A stretch of 64,000 nt of DNA from Rhododendron vialii. Its lineage: Eukaryota; Streptophyta; Magnoliopsida; Ericales; Ericaceae. Positions 45,154 through 55,543 of this stretch are shown in pieces. Numbering within the stretch: the stretch's first letter is position 1; each line of letters begins with the position of its first letter. The DNA lies in NCBI RefSeq assembly GCF_030253575.1, contig NC_080566.1:29981001-30045000 (forward strand). Direction: 5' to 3'. A program made the position numbers and the translations under genes. The notes beneath the pieces are model-generated. The model saw only the letters and a program-made list of their open reading frames with translations. It did not search any database and had not been told where the DNA came from.

Positions 45154-46017
45154 GTATGTAAATGCTTGATGATGCTTTCCTCGTCATATTGTTTTGACTG
45201 GATTAAAATTCTTATATACTGTTAATAGTGTCAATGGTTTTGATATTTCATCATTTTGGGATAGAAGGAAATTTGATTTGGTCTTGACTTTGTTGGTTTA
45301 TTTCTTGCGATCTGTGTTCTATCCAAAAGGATGTTTATATTGGAGTTGTGGCCAAATTAGGAAATAGAGCATTCTTTCCAGTCTCTTTTCGACTTGAAAC
45401 CCCCGTTCAACTGTGAGATAGTTATTGAGACCATGGGTTGGCTTTACCGGTGAATAGGTTTCACTTTACCTACCTTATTTATCTTCCGCGTTTTTGTTGT
45501 AGATATGATTTGCTATTCAAATTAAGGTCCATCATGATCAAATGGATAATAGGCGAGGTTACATCCAGCTTTTGTTGAGGGCCTGAGCCCTTAGGTCACC
45601 GTTTCTTTTTCCCAGTGCTGTTTCAATGGCTACGTTCGCTGTTAGGTTGTTTGCCATTACAGGTAGATCTAACACTATAGACTTCTCTGTTTCTGCATGC
45701 TAAGGTCTTGTTTGGTAACCATTTCATTTCCTGTTTTCTGTTTTCATTTTCAAAATTTTCAAAATTTAGAACCGAAAGTTTGTTTGGTTGTCTATTTTCA
45801 TTTTTAAAAATTAAAATGAATTTTCTAAATTTTTGAAAATTGAGAAAGTACCAAAAGTCTACTTTCACTTCTTGTAAAAATAAAAAACCGGCTGCCAAAT
45901 CTGGAACGCACGTTTTGTTTCCCCTTATCTCATCTGAGTCTTCCCTTATCTCATTTGAGCCTTCCCCAGATCCATCGATCTCTCTCGATCCCACTGGTTT
46001 CAAGCGGTTGAAAAGGT

Positions 46018-46050
46018 CTCTCTCTCTCTCTCTCGATCTCTCTCTCTCTA
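46018..46050. repeat. (CT)n microsatellite with one interruption
   Basis: Two ctctct runs are separated by cgat. Frames crossing it on both strands are artefacts. Confidence 0.9.
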
Positions 46051-46918
46051 TCAATTTTGTTCTCGCCCTTCTTTGGATCTAGTTAGATAAGAGTTTGGGA
46101 TTAGGAAAGTGATTTTTCAGTTATGATAGTCCGACAATCAGTACAATTATCTTCATGCTTGTCAAATTCAAATTGGATAATTTAGTTTTGCTTCTTAGTG
46201 ATCTAAATATCTATTTAGTCATTCGCAAAGTTGAAGTCGAGAGCAATTATTCTTTGTAGACTTTGGAACTTATTGATTTAACTTGATGATTTTGGGGTTT
46301 CTTGTGTTTCAACGCTGGGAAACTGGAGTTCTATGTGCCTTGCTTGGGTCGCAGTCCAACTGCTAGATTAGGATGCGATCAATCTTCGTACAACACTCCT
46401 CGGATTCGTCACTTGTTTGATCGCTTTTTTGATTCGTATTTCTAGATGCATTACACATATATCTGTAACCGTATTCGTTTATCGTACAGTTTCTCTATCA
46501 GAATTGCTTGTTACATTATCTCCGATCTCGTTACCAGTTGATATGCATTACCGTTCTCTTGAGAAAACGTGCTCTGGTTAGATGTTACTCTATTACTCTA
46601 TTGCTTGTATCTGTAACCGTATTACCAGTTGATTTGCCAAGTACTTTGCTTGTATTTAGGTTTGCAGAATTGATGTGGATTTGCCTCAAATTTTCTTTTT
46701 GCTGGATTAGAAATTGGCTTCCTAAAATTGATTTATTAGCTATTTTTTGAAATCTGGATTTGGTGATTTGTCGGATCATGTACCTGATTTTGTTAGATGG
46801 TTATTGTTGTGGACACCTTCGACTTATCAATGAGATTTCTTGAATCTATAGTTCTACTTTGCCCAAAAAAATCTGAGATCTTATTTAGACCAATTGCGGG
46901 GTGATTTATAAATAGGAA

Positions 46919-47590
46919 ATGGCTACCAAAGGCAATGTAAGTATCAAGATTGAGGATAATGATGATGTTGAAGTGGGAGGTGTAGCTGATTCCCTGTGGT
47001 CGAAGAAAAATGAAGCTTTTTTTATTGACATTATGGAGGAGGAGGTGAAAACAATGGGTAGTCGAGATATTTGGACTTTTCAGATAAAAAGTTGGGCTAG
47101 GATGAGGAAGAGTCTTTCTGCTAAAGCTAAATACGAATACTTTGAACTTCAAATAAAAAACAAGTTCAACCAACTACGCACTATGCACACCAAATTTAAG
47201 AGCCTTTGTGACCAAAGTGGCGTTGGGTGGTGTGCGGAAAAAGGTACTGTTACTGCTGATGATACCCTCTGGGAGAAGCTTTATAAGGTTAGAAGTGACC
47301 TATTCTCTTTTTATTTTACTCATGCTTATAAATTAAGTCTGATACAAGCCACTTTGTTCTTCACTTAGGTTAATAAGAAGGCCAAGCATTTCAGGAAAAA
47401 AGGTTTCCCACACTATGCAGCGATGACCCAAATACTTGGAGATACCACTGCAACAGGATTCAATGCTCACCCGTCAGTCCAATCCCCGTCTGGAACAGAT
47501 AGTTCTGATCCCTCATTCCAACTTAAACAGGACAAAGATGATGGTGAAATAGAAGTAACTAACATAGTGGTTAGTGAGAAAAAAAAAATG
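46919..47590 (+). pseudogene. Harbinger ORF1: Myb/SANT-like DNA-binding protein, truncated
   Basis: Exon 1 (46919-47287) starts MATKGNVSIKIEDNDDVEVG and carries the Myb/SANT-like domain: LWSKKNEAFFIDIMEEEV, WTFQIKSWARMRKS and FELQIKNKFNQLRTMHTKFK, ending DDTLWEKLYK. An 81-bp GT-AG intron (47288-47368) is followed by exon 2, VNKKAKHFRKKGFPHYAAM, TQILGDTTATGFNAHPS and an acidic tail. The protein would help transposase bind the element ends in the nucleus. Domain and order match the trihelix/Myb partner protein of plant PIF elements. Exon 2 runs into the terminal repeat of the Pack-MULE-like element at about 47576, so the C-terminus is lost. Confidence 0.75.
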
Positions 47591-48503
47591 TGCATAGTGA
47601 CTCGTGAGCCTCTTCCGAAATGGGCTATTCTTAGCCCATCCCAATCAAGCCATGCATGTGGTATTAGGCTTCAGCCCTAACCTCTCATTCGAAACCCTAA
47701 ACCAACAGCGCCTAGGGTTTTCCAGTGACGAGAGCTTATAAAAACAAGAAGTTAAGCCTCTATCTCTCTCTCTTCTTTGTCTCCCTCTGGGCTTTCTTTG
47801 TTGCATGTATAGGAAGGCTATATAATTTGGGTCTTCTTTTCTATGTTGTGTTGCCATCTTTATCTTTCTAAATCAACCGTCTACAAAATTTCTGAGTTTT
47901 TCATTCTTTTTTTTTTTCCGCTGTTGAATTGGTCTCTGATGATGATCAAACATAAACTTTCGTTCTTCTGAGAATAAATTTTATGCGGAATGCTTTATGG
48001 AGACGTGAACTGAAGAGACTATTTTTTGATTCAATTCGTGGCAAAATCTCTTATGAAGAGATCTATTTTTTTTTTTTGCTTTTCCTCGAGATTTTGATTT
48101 TATACCTACATCTCCTTCCTTTTCTTTTCTTTTTTTGTTGGGCTAGTATTTCGTATTTCCATGGCCTGATATTGAGTGATGCCTCTAATGATGATCAAAC
48201 AATACTTTCGTTCTTCCGAGAAATTCTATGCGGAGAAATTATTGGAGACCTGAACTGAAGAGGCTTTGATTTTGATATTTCAATGTAACATCTTAGTTTC
48301 ACTTTGTTCTCTGAACCTACGGCCCTTGGCTGCTGTTCAAATGCAGTAGAAAATACTTGTTGAAATGTGAAAAAGTTGTTTCACATGTTTAGTCAACTTA
48401 CGCGCAATTCGATTAATTCTAGAAGATCAATCCCACCGTTTACTTGCGGATGTCGCAATGGTGTCCAGAGGGTTCGACATTAGTCTTTCCCCTGTATTAA
48501 TTG
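47576..48503 (+). repeat. Left long terminal inverted repeat
   Basis: Pairs with 49871-50798. Inside the arm a block of about 75 bp (gatgatcaaac, ctttcgttcttc, gaactgaagag) occurs twice, at about 47940 and 48190. The homology stops directly before the captured exon. Confidence 0.88.
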
Positions 48504-48506
48504 TAG

Positions 48507-49821
48507 GAGCTACGAGCTGATGGAATGCATGCTCAAAGTGTACATCTATAAAGAAGGGGACAAGCCAGTATTTCATCAGCCACATTTAAGGGGAATCTAT
48601 GCTTCTGAGGGATGGTTCATGAAATTGATGGAAGGAAATAAACAATTTGTTGCAAGGGACCCCCGAAAAGCTCACTTATTTTATTTACCTTTCAGTTCAC
48701 TAAAGCTAAGGAGTGCTCTTCATCAAGAATCATTTGCCCATCAAAAGGACTTGGAGAAATATCTAACGAATTACACAGGCATTAGTGCTAAGAAGTATCG
48801 GTTTTGGAACAAAGCTAGAGGAGCAGATCATTTTCTTGTTGCTTGTCATGATTGGGTATGCTTCTAATCCCTTGATTCAGAATCTCTTCTTTTCTTTTCT
48901 ATGGGTCTTGGCTATTCCTCTGGCGTTCCCTTTCATAAAAAAAGTGTCTTTTTCTTTCTTTTCTCCCTGAAGCTCAATCTTGACCATATTTTTGATACTC
49001 TAATATGTTCTCTTAAAGGTGCTATTGGTAACCTAATTGATCAGCTTGATTTTTATCAAGTTAAAGCATATGATTTTTTTGTCCTGTCTTTTCTGTGAAA
49101 AGAAAAAAAGGGGTGAAAATCTGTGTAGCATCAGAAAGGGTGACTCATTTGCATGCCGAGACTTGTCGGACTGTGTTCTGCCATCTCTACTTGAACCAGT
49201 TAGTATTTGGAAGGATGTCACTTTGTGGTATTCAATGTCGCACTCTATTTTACAGCGGTCACAGGCTGAGGCATTCTGTACCCAAAACTAACCCTGAGCC
49301 AAATTTAGCTGTATTAATTTCAACTTTAGTTGGTGTAGTGTATTCTTCTGTTTTTCTGATGAAAAATCAGGACTTTTCAGGCACCTCGGATAACAAGAGA
49401 GAATATGGGGAATTGCATCAGAGCTCTTTGCAATTCCAATGTTGCTGGAGGCTTCAGAATAGGCAAGGATGTATCATTTCCGGTGACATATATCCGCACT
49501 TCGCAGGATCCCCAAAAAGATGTGGGAGGTAAACCCCCTTCCAATAGACCTGTTATGGCCTTCTTTGCCGGGGGCATGCATGGTTATGTTCGTCCAATTC
49601 TACTACATTATTGGGAGAACAAAGAACGAGACATGAAGATATTTGGCCCAATGCCTCGTGATATTGAAGGAAAAACGAAATATAGGGAGTACATGAAAAG
49701 CAGCAAGTATTACATCTGTGCAAGGGGTTATGAAGTCCATACGCCCCGGATTGTCGAAGCAATATACTATGGGTGTGTACCAGTGATCATATCAGATAAT
49801 TATGTGCCGCCATTCTTTGAG
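48507..49821 (+). pseudogene. Captured GT47 exostosin-family glycosyltransferase fragment, two exons
   Basis: Exon A (48507-48855) reads SYELMECMLKVYIYKEGDKP, then HLRGIYASEGWFMKLMEGNK, FVARDPRKAHLFYLPFSS and FWNKARGADHFLVACHDW. Exon B (49381-49821) reads APRITRENMGNCIRALCNSN, then FRIGKDVSFPVTYIRT, RPVMAFFAGGMHGYVRP, KYYICARGYEVHTPRIVEAI and YGCVPVIISDNYVPPFFE. They join in phase through a GT-AG intron. This is the catalytic region of plant exostosin-like type II Golgi enzymes that build cell-wall polysaccharides. The N-terminal cytoplasmic/TM part and the exon after PPFFE are missing. No stop interrupts either exon, so the piece is young or constrained. It has no start of its own that would give a whole enzyme. 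Confidence 0.88.
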
Positions 49822-49870
49822 GTACTAGTTGAAAAAAGACTAACATGTAAATCCAAACCAAATTATCAAA

Positions 49871-50798
49871 TATACAGGGGAAAGACTAACATATGTCGGA
49901 CCCTCTGGACACCATTGCGACATCCGCACGTATACGGTGGGATTGATCTTTTAAAATTAATCGAGTTGCGTGTAAGTTGACTAAACATGTGAAACAACTT
50001 TTTCACATTTCAACAAGTATTTTCTACTGCATTTGAACAGCAGCCAAGGGCCGTAGGTTCAGAGAACAAAGTGAAACTAAGATGTTACATTGAAAGATCA
50101 AAATCAAAGCCTCTTCAGTTCAGGTCTCCAATAATTTCTCCGCATAGAATTTCTCGGAAGAACGAAAGTATTGTTTGATCATCATTAGAGGCATCACTCA
50201 ATATCAGGCCATGGAAATACGAAATACTAGCCCAACAAAAAAAGAAAAGAAAAGGAAGGAGATGTAGGTATAAAATCAAAATCTCGAGGAAAAGCAAAAA
50301 AAAAAAATAGATCTCTTCATAAGAGATTTTGCCACGAATTGAATCAAAAAATAGTCTCTTCAGTTCGCGTCTCCATAAAGCATTCCGCATGAAATTTATT
50401 CTCCGAAGAACGAAAGGTTTTGTTTGATCATCATCAGAGATCAATTCAACAGCGAAAAAAACAAAAAAGAATGAAAAACTCGGAAATTTTGCAGACGGTT
50501 GATTTAGAAAGATAAAGATGGCAATACAACATAGAAAAAAAGACCCAAATTATATAGCCTTCCTATACATGCAACAAAGAAAGCTCAGAGGGAGACAAAG
50601 AAGTGAGAGAGATAGAGGCTTAACTTCTTGTTTTTATAAGCTCTCGTCATTGGAAAACCCTAGGCGCTGTTGGTTTAGGGTTTCGAATGAGAGGTTAGGG
50701 CTGAAGCCTAATACCACATACATGGCTTGATTGGGATGGGCTAAGAGTAGCCCATTTTGGAAGAGGCTCACATTTCACTATGCACATTTTTTTTCTTC
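49871..50798 (-). repeat. Right long terminal inverted repeat
   Basis: Reverse complement of 47576-48503, from tatacaggggaaagactaac to the outer poly-T tract. The two arms differ by few substitutions and one or two short indels. Confidence 0.88.
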
Positions 50799-50856
50799 TT
50801 ATGATCAGTTCTTCAATCTAGCAAATTTTGTGTATGCTACTTTTTTTTGTAGCCAA

Positions 50857-51150
50857 ATGGAGTCTAACGATGATAGTGACAAGGAATTGGAGTCTGATTT
50901 AGATGACGAAACAATAATCACATTGGTTACCCTAGCACTACATGAACATCATCAAAAATACTATAATCGTATTCCATGTCGAACCTCTATATTAAGAGGA
51001 CGCGATTATGTATTAGAGGTTTTGAATGGTCATGATGCAAGGTGTGAAGAAGGTTTTCGAATGGAAACACATGTTTTTATTGCATTTTGTGAGGCACTTA
51101 AAGTACACACTGGGTTAAAGCATTCAAGGTACTTAACAGTTCAAGAGCAA
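50857..51150 (+). pseudogene. Harbinger transposase, N-terminal exon only
   Basis: After a splice-acceptor-like ttttttttgtag, the frame MESNDDSDKELESDLDDETI leads to HHQKYYNRIPCRTSILRGRD, then GHDARCEEGFRMETHVFIAF and HSRYLTVQEQ, ending at a GT donor (51151). This is the N-terminal DUF8040-type region of plant HARBI1-like transposases. The catalytic DDE part is not found downstream, so the gene is truncated. Confidence 0.75.
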
Positions 51151-51180
51151 GTATGTATATTTTCAAAAAAACATGATTAA

Positions 51181-51539
51181 AAAACATGATTAAAAAATTC
51201 AGAGCTTCAATTTTCAATCCGTTTGAACCAGTGCGAAAATCATATTTTTTTGATCATTTTATCCCAAATGGTCATAATAAATTTTTGACTTTAGGACGCC
51301 CTAAAAGAGCCCTATAACCAAATAAGGAGGAGATATATAAAATGTATATTCTTATATGCTAGTAATCGATATGAACTACCTGAAAATCTTAATGAAATGG
51401 ATAAATTAATAACCATTTACACATTTTTAACACAATAATAAAGGCCAAGGGCAACTTGGTAAAAAATCAATCCATAATTCATTTTCAACATTCATCTACG
51501 AAACACTAGTACAGTTTCAAAATACATTCTGTACATATC
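51181..51539. other. AT-rich stretch after the transposase exon
   Basis: No coding block could be joined to the transposase. I see nothing else in it. Confidence 0.4.
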
Positions 51540-52734
51540 CCTCAAACACTTCTATTAGGTCTGTTCGAGGTTCGGTTTTGGGCGGATCGGATCGGTTCCT
51601 AGGCGGATGCACAAATTGTTGTTTTCTCCATCTGCAACCGTCTGTGAGTGTTTCATCGTTCGGTCGGTTTGGTTTGCTGTTTAGGCGGTTCGGCTTGGTC
51701 AGTTTAGGCGAATTTAAAATAGCCTAAGTGCTTTGAAAAAATCTAAAAAGCTTTCAAAATTTTGCATCTGTAAAAATGTTACATTACTCAAATTACATTT
51801 TTTAAAATAAAGCACGTTCATATCTACTCTAAAAAGCTCTTTGAAACCAAAAAATCAAAGAGCAAAATACACACATTCATACTTATCTCATCCACCACCC
51901 ATCCATGAGCGTTGCTCGGTCGGATCGGTTTGGATGTGATTTGGGCGGATTTAAACCTATAATTTATTTTTTATAAATACCAAATACCAAAAATTTAAAA
52001 AATATAGTAATTTTTTTATTTTTTTTATCAGAAGAAAAGCCAAAACTTGGCTAAAGAGTAACTCTTACATCAAATGAAACAAAACAGAAGGGAAAGATCT
52101 TAACAATCAAAGTTTGAAACTTTAAAGTAGGGAAAGTGTTACGGGTGCAGGAAATCAACATGCAAGTCTTGCCGACGGCGCCATCGGCCATCACAAACTT
52201 TATGGCTCCGCCGTTGTCATAAAATCAGGAAAGTGAGTTTGCAAAATGGAGGAAGATGAGACCTGTTCGTAGCATCTTCAACTGCACGAATTGAAATGCT
52301 GGAGAATGAATTGAATTGACGCACTCATTTCCACCAGATCTTGATGATTGAAAACTGAAGGGGTTGTAAATTGAAACAGATTTGAGAGTGATCGTGACTT
52401 TGATTGTGGATTGATTTGAGTTAGAAGCATATAATGTGGGTCAATTGGGGGGGGGGGGGGGGGGGGTTGGGCCGGCCGATCTGATTTACGTAAAACCCTA
52501 CACCCCAAATGTTATACTTACATACAAAGAGTATTTTTGTAATTTTAATATTTCAGTTCAGGTAACGGTTCGGTTCAGGTAACAATCAACCATAACCGAA
52601 CCGATACCCGTTCGGTTATCCAAGGCCTCAACCATACCCATATCCACGGGGAAAAATTCGGTTATAATTTGAGAAAAAACTTTGGTTCGGTTCGGTTCGG
52701 GTACCCATCGATTCGGTGTAAATTGCCATCCCTA
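51540..52734. mobile_element. Degenerate hAT-like element
   Basis: The right end, read inward, is tagggatggcaatttacacc followed by repeated cggttcgg/ccgaacc motifs, typical of many plant hAT ends. Similar ggttcgg-rich sequence lies at 51560-51720 and 51900-51960. The expected matching left end was not found. No transposase. The element ends exactly where U14 sequence resumes. Confidence 0.45.
52447..52466. repeat. Run of 20 guanines
   Basis: An unbroken G20 tract, followed by ttgggccggcc. Such runs are rare in plant DNA; the stated length may be affected by sequencing. Confidence 0.9.
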
Positions 52735-52786
52735 TTGAGAGATGATGATTATTCCTTCCTTCTTTCCTTGGATGTCTGAAACGATC
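52735..52786 (+). pseudogene. U14 3' fragment
   Basis: ttgagagatgatgattattc is followed by tttccttggatgtctgaaac: the domain B and D box of U14 with CTGA at 52776-52779. The 5' half is absent; the hAT-like element abuts it. It shows that the snoRNA locus once reached at least this far. Confidence 0.7.
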
Positions 52787-52824
52787 ATAATTTTGTGTTT
52801 TGAAAAAAATGATGACTTTCTGCT

Positions 52825-53100
52825 TTGATATGCTATTATATGTCATGTAGCTTCCCACCCAAAATCTGTTGCAAGGATGATGAAACTATTAGATGTCATG
52901 TAGCTTCCCACCCAAAATCTGTTGCTTATGGGCTTGCCGCTTGGTGTAAAATTCCTAAAGCTTCATCCAATATTGATGTTGTACGCTACAAAGATGTTGA
53001 AGTGCCGTCTGAAATCAAAGCTAGGTGCCTTGGTATTAATTTTGGTCTTATCTTCACTTTGAATCTGTTGCTAATGTGGTGTTGGAAGATCGAAACTTAG
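52825..53100 (+). pseudogene. Coding-like segment next to the U14 fragment, unidentified
   Basis: The reading KDDETIRCHVASHPKSVAYG, then LAAWCKIPKASSNIDVVRYK and VPSEIKARCLGINFGL, looks protein-coding. Its start overlaps the family 2 snoRNA sequence (gcaaggatgatga...attagatgtc). A 45-bp part (atgtcatgtagcttcccacc and following) is duplicated in tandem at 52838-52927. A diverged copy lies at 44219-44330. I do not recognise the family. Confidence 0.35.
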
Positions 53101-54125
53101 CTGTCATACCTTGCTATCTGTTATAATTTTTTTTTTTTGTGTAGTTCAAAAAACATACAACACAGGTGGCTTATGAACAAGGATTTTGGTTCTTTCAAGA
53201 TTCTGCTATAGAAGGTTTAATTTTTTTTTCCTTGAATTTGACCAATGATACTGCAAAGAGTCAATTGGAGATGGATTGTAGTTGAGTTTTCTATTGTAGT
53301 CTGTAGATGTTAATTGTGTCGTGCAAAATGGTAGCTTGATTGGTGTCTTTCACACTTTTTATTGACATTCTTCCATTTACTTTTGAGGTTCAAATAAGGA
53401 TTTATAAAAGAGTTGTAGTACCTGATTTGCCCTTCGTGCTTGATTTAAATAGAATAAGGTTGGGGAAGAATTTGAATTTTAGTCATGGGCATTCTTTATT
53501 TGGGGCTTGTGCATCCCTTCTGTCCTTTTCTTTTCCCATGAAGACAAAAAAGAAGTAGAGAAAATGGTGTTGGCGCCAAAACAAATGGAAAGTGGAGAAA
53601 ACAAACAGTGCTTTGAGATTTTGTGAGAAAGCATCTTTCTTGTGAGAGACTTGCTCAATTCCGTCACATAACGCTCATTACCCCTTAAAACTAGAATTTG
53701 AAATTTGGCCATGACAAGATGTTGTTTCATCACCTACTTCATGAGTAGTACCATGGTGGGCGAAGTGTATAATATTAATGGGATGGAAAAATTTGCAACA
53801 AGAATATGACTCATTCTTTTGGTTGATGTAGTGTAGAATAATTTTGGAGAAGCCCCATTTGGAATGTTTTTCTACGAAGATGGAAAAGTATTTATAGTAA
53901 GTTAGTAACACTAAAAGTCGGTGCTAAAGAAAAAATAAATTGGTTGACTCCTAGGAAACCTAAAAACGTGTTTTCAAACAAATCTAGTGGGCATTGGTCC
54001 CTATAATTTGAGTATTCTGCAAATAATTCTTTCCAAAATTTCTGAAAGTACTTTTTAACATCAGGACAGGCATGAATGTTTCCATTTCTTTGCTCTTGGA
54101 ATAGAACAAAAGAAAGACCAAGCTC
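53101..54125. other. Intergenic stretch, no gene recognised
   Basis: Apart from T-rich tracts I see nothing certain. Minus-strand frames at 53479-53911 have no domain. Confidence 0.45.
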
Positions 54126-54318
54126 TTAGGGGGTGTTTTGTAACCTTTTTGTTTTTAATTTTTGGTTTTTATTTTCATTTTTTTGAAAACTAAAAAAGAA
54201 AACTTGTTTGATAACATATTTTTACTTTTTTGTTTTTAAAAAACTTTTTAAGAATTTCTGAAAATTATGAAAACTAGAAAAATGAGTTTTGCACTGTTTT
54301 GAAAAACAGAACTTTGGC

Positions 54319-54361
54319 CCGTCGATCCCGATGGTTTCCTTTTCATTCGTGCTATGTTCTG

Positions 54362-54401
<40 letters not shown>

Positions 54402-54887
54402 AATCACGATCCATCATCAGAAAATCCTAACCCCCCACCGCCACCACCACGACTCCCTCGTCAAATCCATCACCATCACCACCTCCTCATTCCTCTCTCA
54501 GCAACCCCAGCTGGCCGAACAACAACCCCATCCATCGTCACCGTCACCGGAACAATCGCCGCTGCCCCCCAACCCGGCCTTGGGCAGCCCGCTCTACAGC
54601 GAGAACTGGAGGAACCCGATCCAACTAACCTCCTCCTCCTCCGCTTCGCTCATTCCCCTCAACTTCATCCACTAGGAGTCGGCCCGTATCCAGACCCTCT
54701 CGCAGACCCTGGACCTCGCGGTCGTCAAGAACGTGTTCGCGGATTGGACCGCGTCGCAGCGCTGGGGCGACATGAAGTAGCTGTTCGAGTTCTGGATCAG
54801 GTCGCTGGGCGGCAGGTCTGGGAAGCCCAATAAGCCTGACGTGGACTTGTATAATCTTTATCTTAGGGCTAATGTTATGACTTACAG
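54319..54887 (+). pseudogene. Captured N-terminal fragment of a PPR-type protein gene
   Basis: After a (CT)n-derived start, the frame reads FLSQQPQLAEQQPHPSSP and then the conserved block ENWRNPIQLTSSSSASLIPL, ESARIQTLSQTLDL, VFADWTASQRWGDMK, LFEFWIRSLGGRSGKPNKPD and VDLYNLYLRANVMT. I recall this pattern from plant mitochondrial PPR proteins of the At1g26460 kind (from memory). Stops TAG at about 54674 and 54778 stand where Gln codons are expected. The G+C-rich coding bias contrasts with the AT-rich flanks, as expected of captured exon sequence. It lacks the PPR array itself. Confidence 0.7.
54367..54397. repeat. (CT)n microsatellite inside the captured PPR sequence
   Basis: A pure ct run, probably from the 5' leader of the source gene. 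Confidence 0.9.
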
Positions 54888-55187
54888 ATAAATACTACTA
54901 TGTTGTGGATTCGGGTTACACTAATATGCCGGGTTTTTTTTATCACCGTATCGAGGAGAGAGGTACCATTTGAACAATTTCCGTCGGCCTGACCAAAAAA
55001 AGATAGAAGAGTGGTTTAACTTTCGTCATTCGTCTTTTCGTAATGTTATCGAGTGATGTTTTGGAGTGCTAAAGCTCGATTTCCTATATTGAAGCAAATG
55101 CCACCGTATAGTGTTCGAACACAAAAGTATATTCTCCCAACTTGTTTTACGGTTCACAATTGGATTAGGATACCATTGCAAATGTAA
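54888..55187 (+). pseudogene. Harbinger transposase C-terminal exon
   Basis: After an acceptor-like cttacag, the reading KYYYVVDSGYTNMPGFF continues, after a frame change in the T run near 54940, as SPYRGERYHLNNFRR, WFNFRHSSFRNVIE, CFGVLKARFPILKQMPPYS and CFTVHNWI. The Glu in NVIE is the last catalytic acid. CGA has become TGA just after it. With a shift and a stop it cannot work. Confidence 0.82.
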
Positions 55188-55543
55188 TTATCATTATTTA
55201 AAATTATGTTATCCTTATTTGAGGTTTGAACTCAAAGTGAACATCATTTGTATGCGATTGATGGATTTGAGTTTTGGTTTAAGTAAACATGTTTCTTGTT
55301 TTTGTTAATTGTTTGTATGTGGAATTTTTTTCTTTCATTTTTTCTAATTTCATTCAATTTGAAGAATAAAAACAAAAACAAAAATGATACTACCAATCAT
55401 GTTTGTGTTTTCAGTTTTTGTTGTTTTCAAAAAGATTATTACCAAACATGTTTCTTATTTTTGTTTTTATGATAACATAAACCTGTTTCTATTTCTAATT
55501 TTTTTAAAATTAAAAACTGAAAAGATTACCAAATACACCCTTA

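Larger units (their letters stand above)
47576..50798. mobile_element. Pack-MULE-like element with about 925-bp terminal inverted repeats
   Basis: The arms 47576-48503 and 49871-50798 are inverted copies of each other; a 91-residue stretch read from both is identical. Both ends begin with a gaaaaaaa-type tract followed by atgtgcatagtga and gtgagcctcttcc. The middle, 48507-49821, is two exons of a host GT47 (exostosin) gene with its intron. Long terminal repeats around a captured gene piece and absence of transposase fit a Pack-MULE. A convincing 9-bp target duplication could not be found, so the superfamily assignment is inference. It sits between ORF1 and the transposase of a Harbinger element. 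Confidence 0.75.
45704..51180 (+). mobile_element. PIF/Harbinger element, interrupted and without a visible right end
   Basis: The candidate left end ggtcttgtttggtaacc follows TAA at 45701-45703 and resembles the ends of the 54129-55540 element. It contains a Myb/SANT-like ORF (46919 on) and the N-terminal transposase exon (50857-51150) in the same orientation, the usual two-gene plan of plant Harbinger elements. A Pack-MULE-like element (47576-50798) separates them. The transposase C-terminus and right terminal repeat are not found after 51180, so the element is truncated. The end given is that of the last recognisable part. Confidence 0.65.
54129..55540 (+). mobile_element. Non-autonomous PIF/Harbinger element carrying a PPR gene fragment
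   Basis: The left end gggggtgttttgtaacctt and the right end, read inward as gggtgtatttggtaatctt, are terminal inverted repeats followed on both sides by aaaa/tttt-rich subterminal sequence. TTA flanks both ends (54126-54128 and 55541-55543), the Harbinger target duplication. Inside are a fragment of a host PPR gene and, directly after it, the C-terminal exon of a Harbinger transposase. At 1.4 kb it is a small gene-carrying element of the kind called transduplication. Confidence 0.82.

Noticed and set aside
47983..48258. 91-codon frame found in both arms of the Pack-MULE-like element
   Set aside because: It is present as an inverted duplicate, mostly hydrophobic F/L residues from T-rich DNA, without a domain. 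Arm identity explains it.
54354..54833. 159-codon frame overlapping the PPR fragment
   Set aside because: It is the other-frame shadow of the PPR reading, which carries the recognisable ENWRNPIQL and GKPNKPDVDLYN motifs.
45704..55540. One single large Harbinger element from the Myb ORF to the transposase C-terminus
   Set aside because: U14 remnants lie between the parts (52735-52980), and the 54129-55540 piece has its own terminal repeats and TTA duplication, so two elements are more likely.
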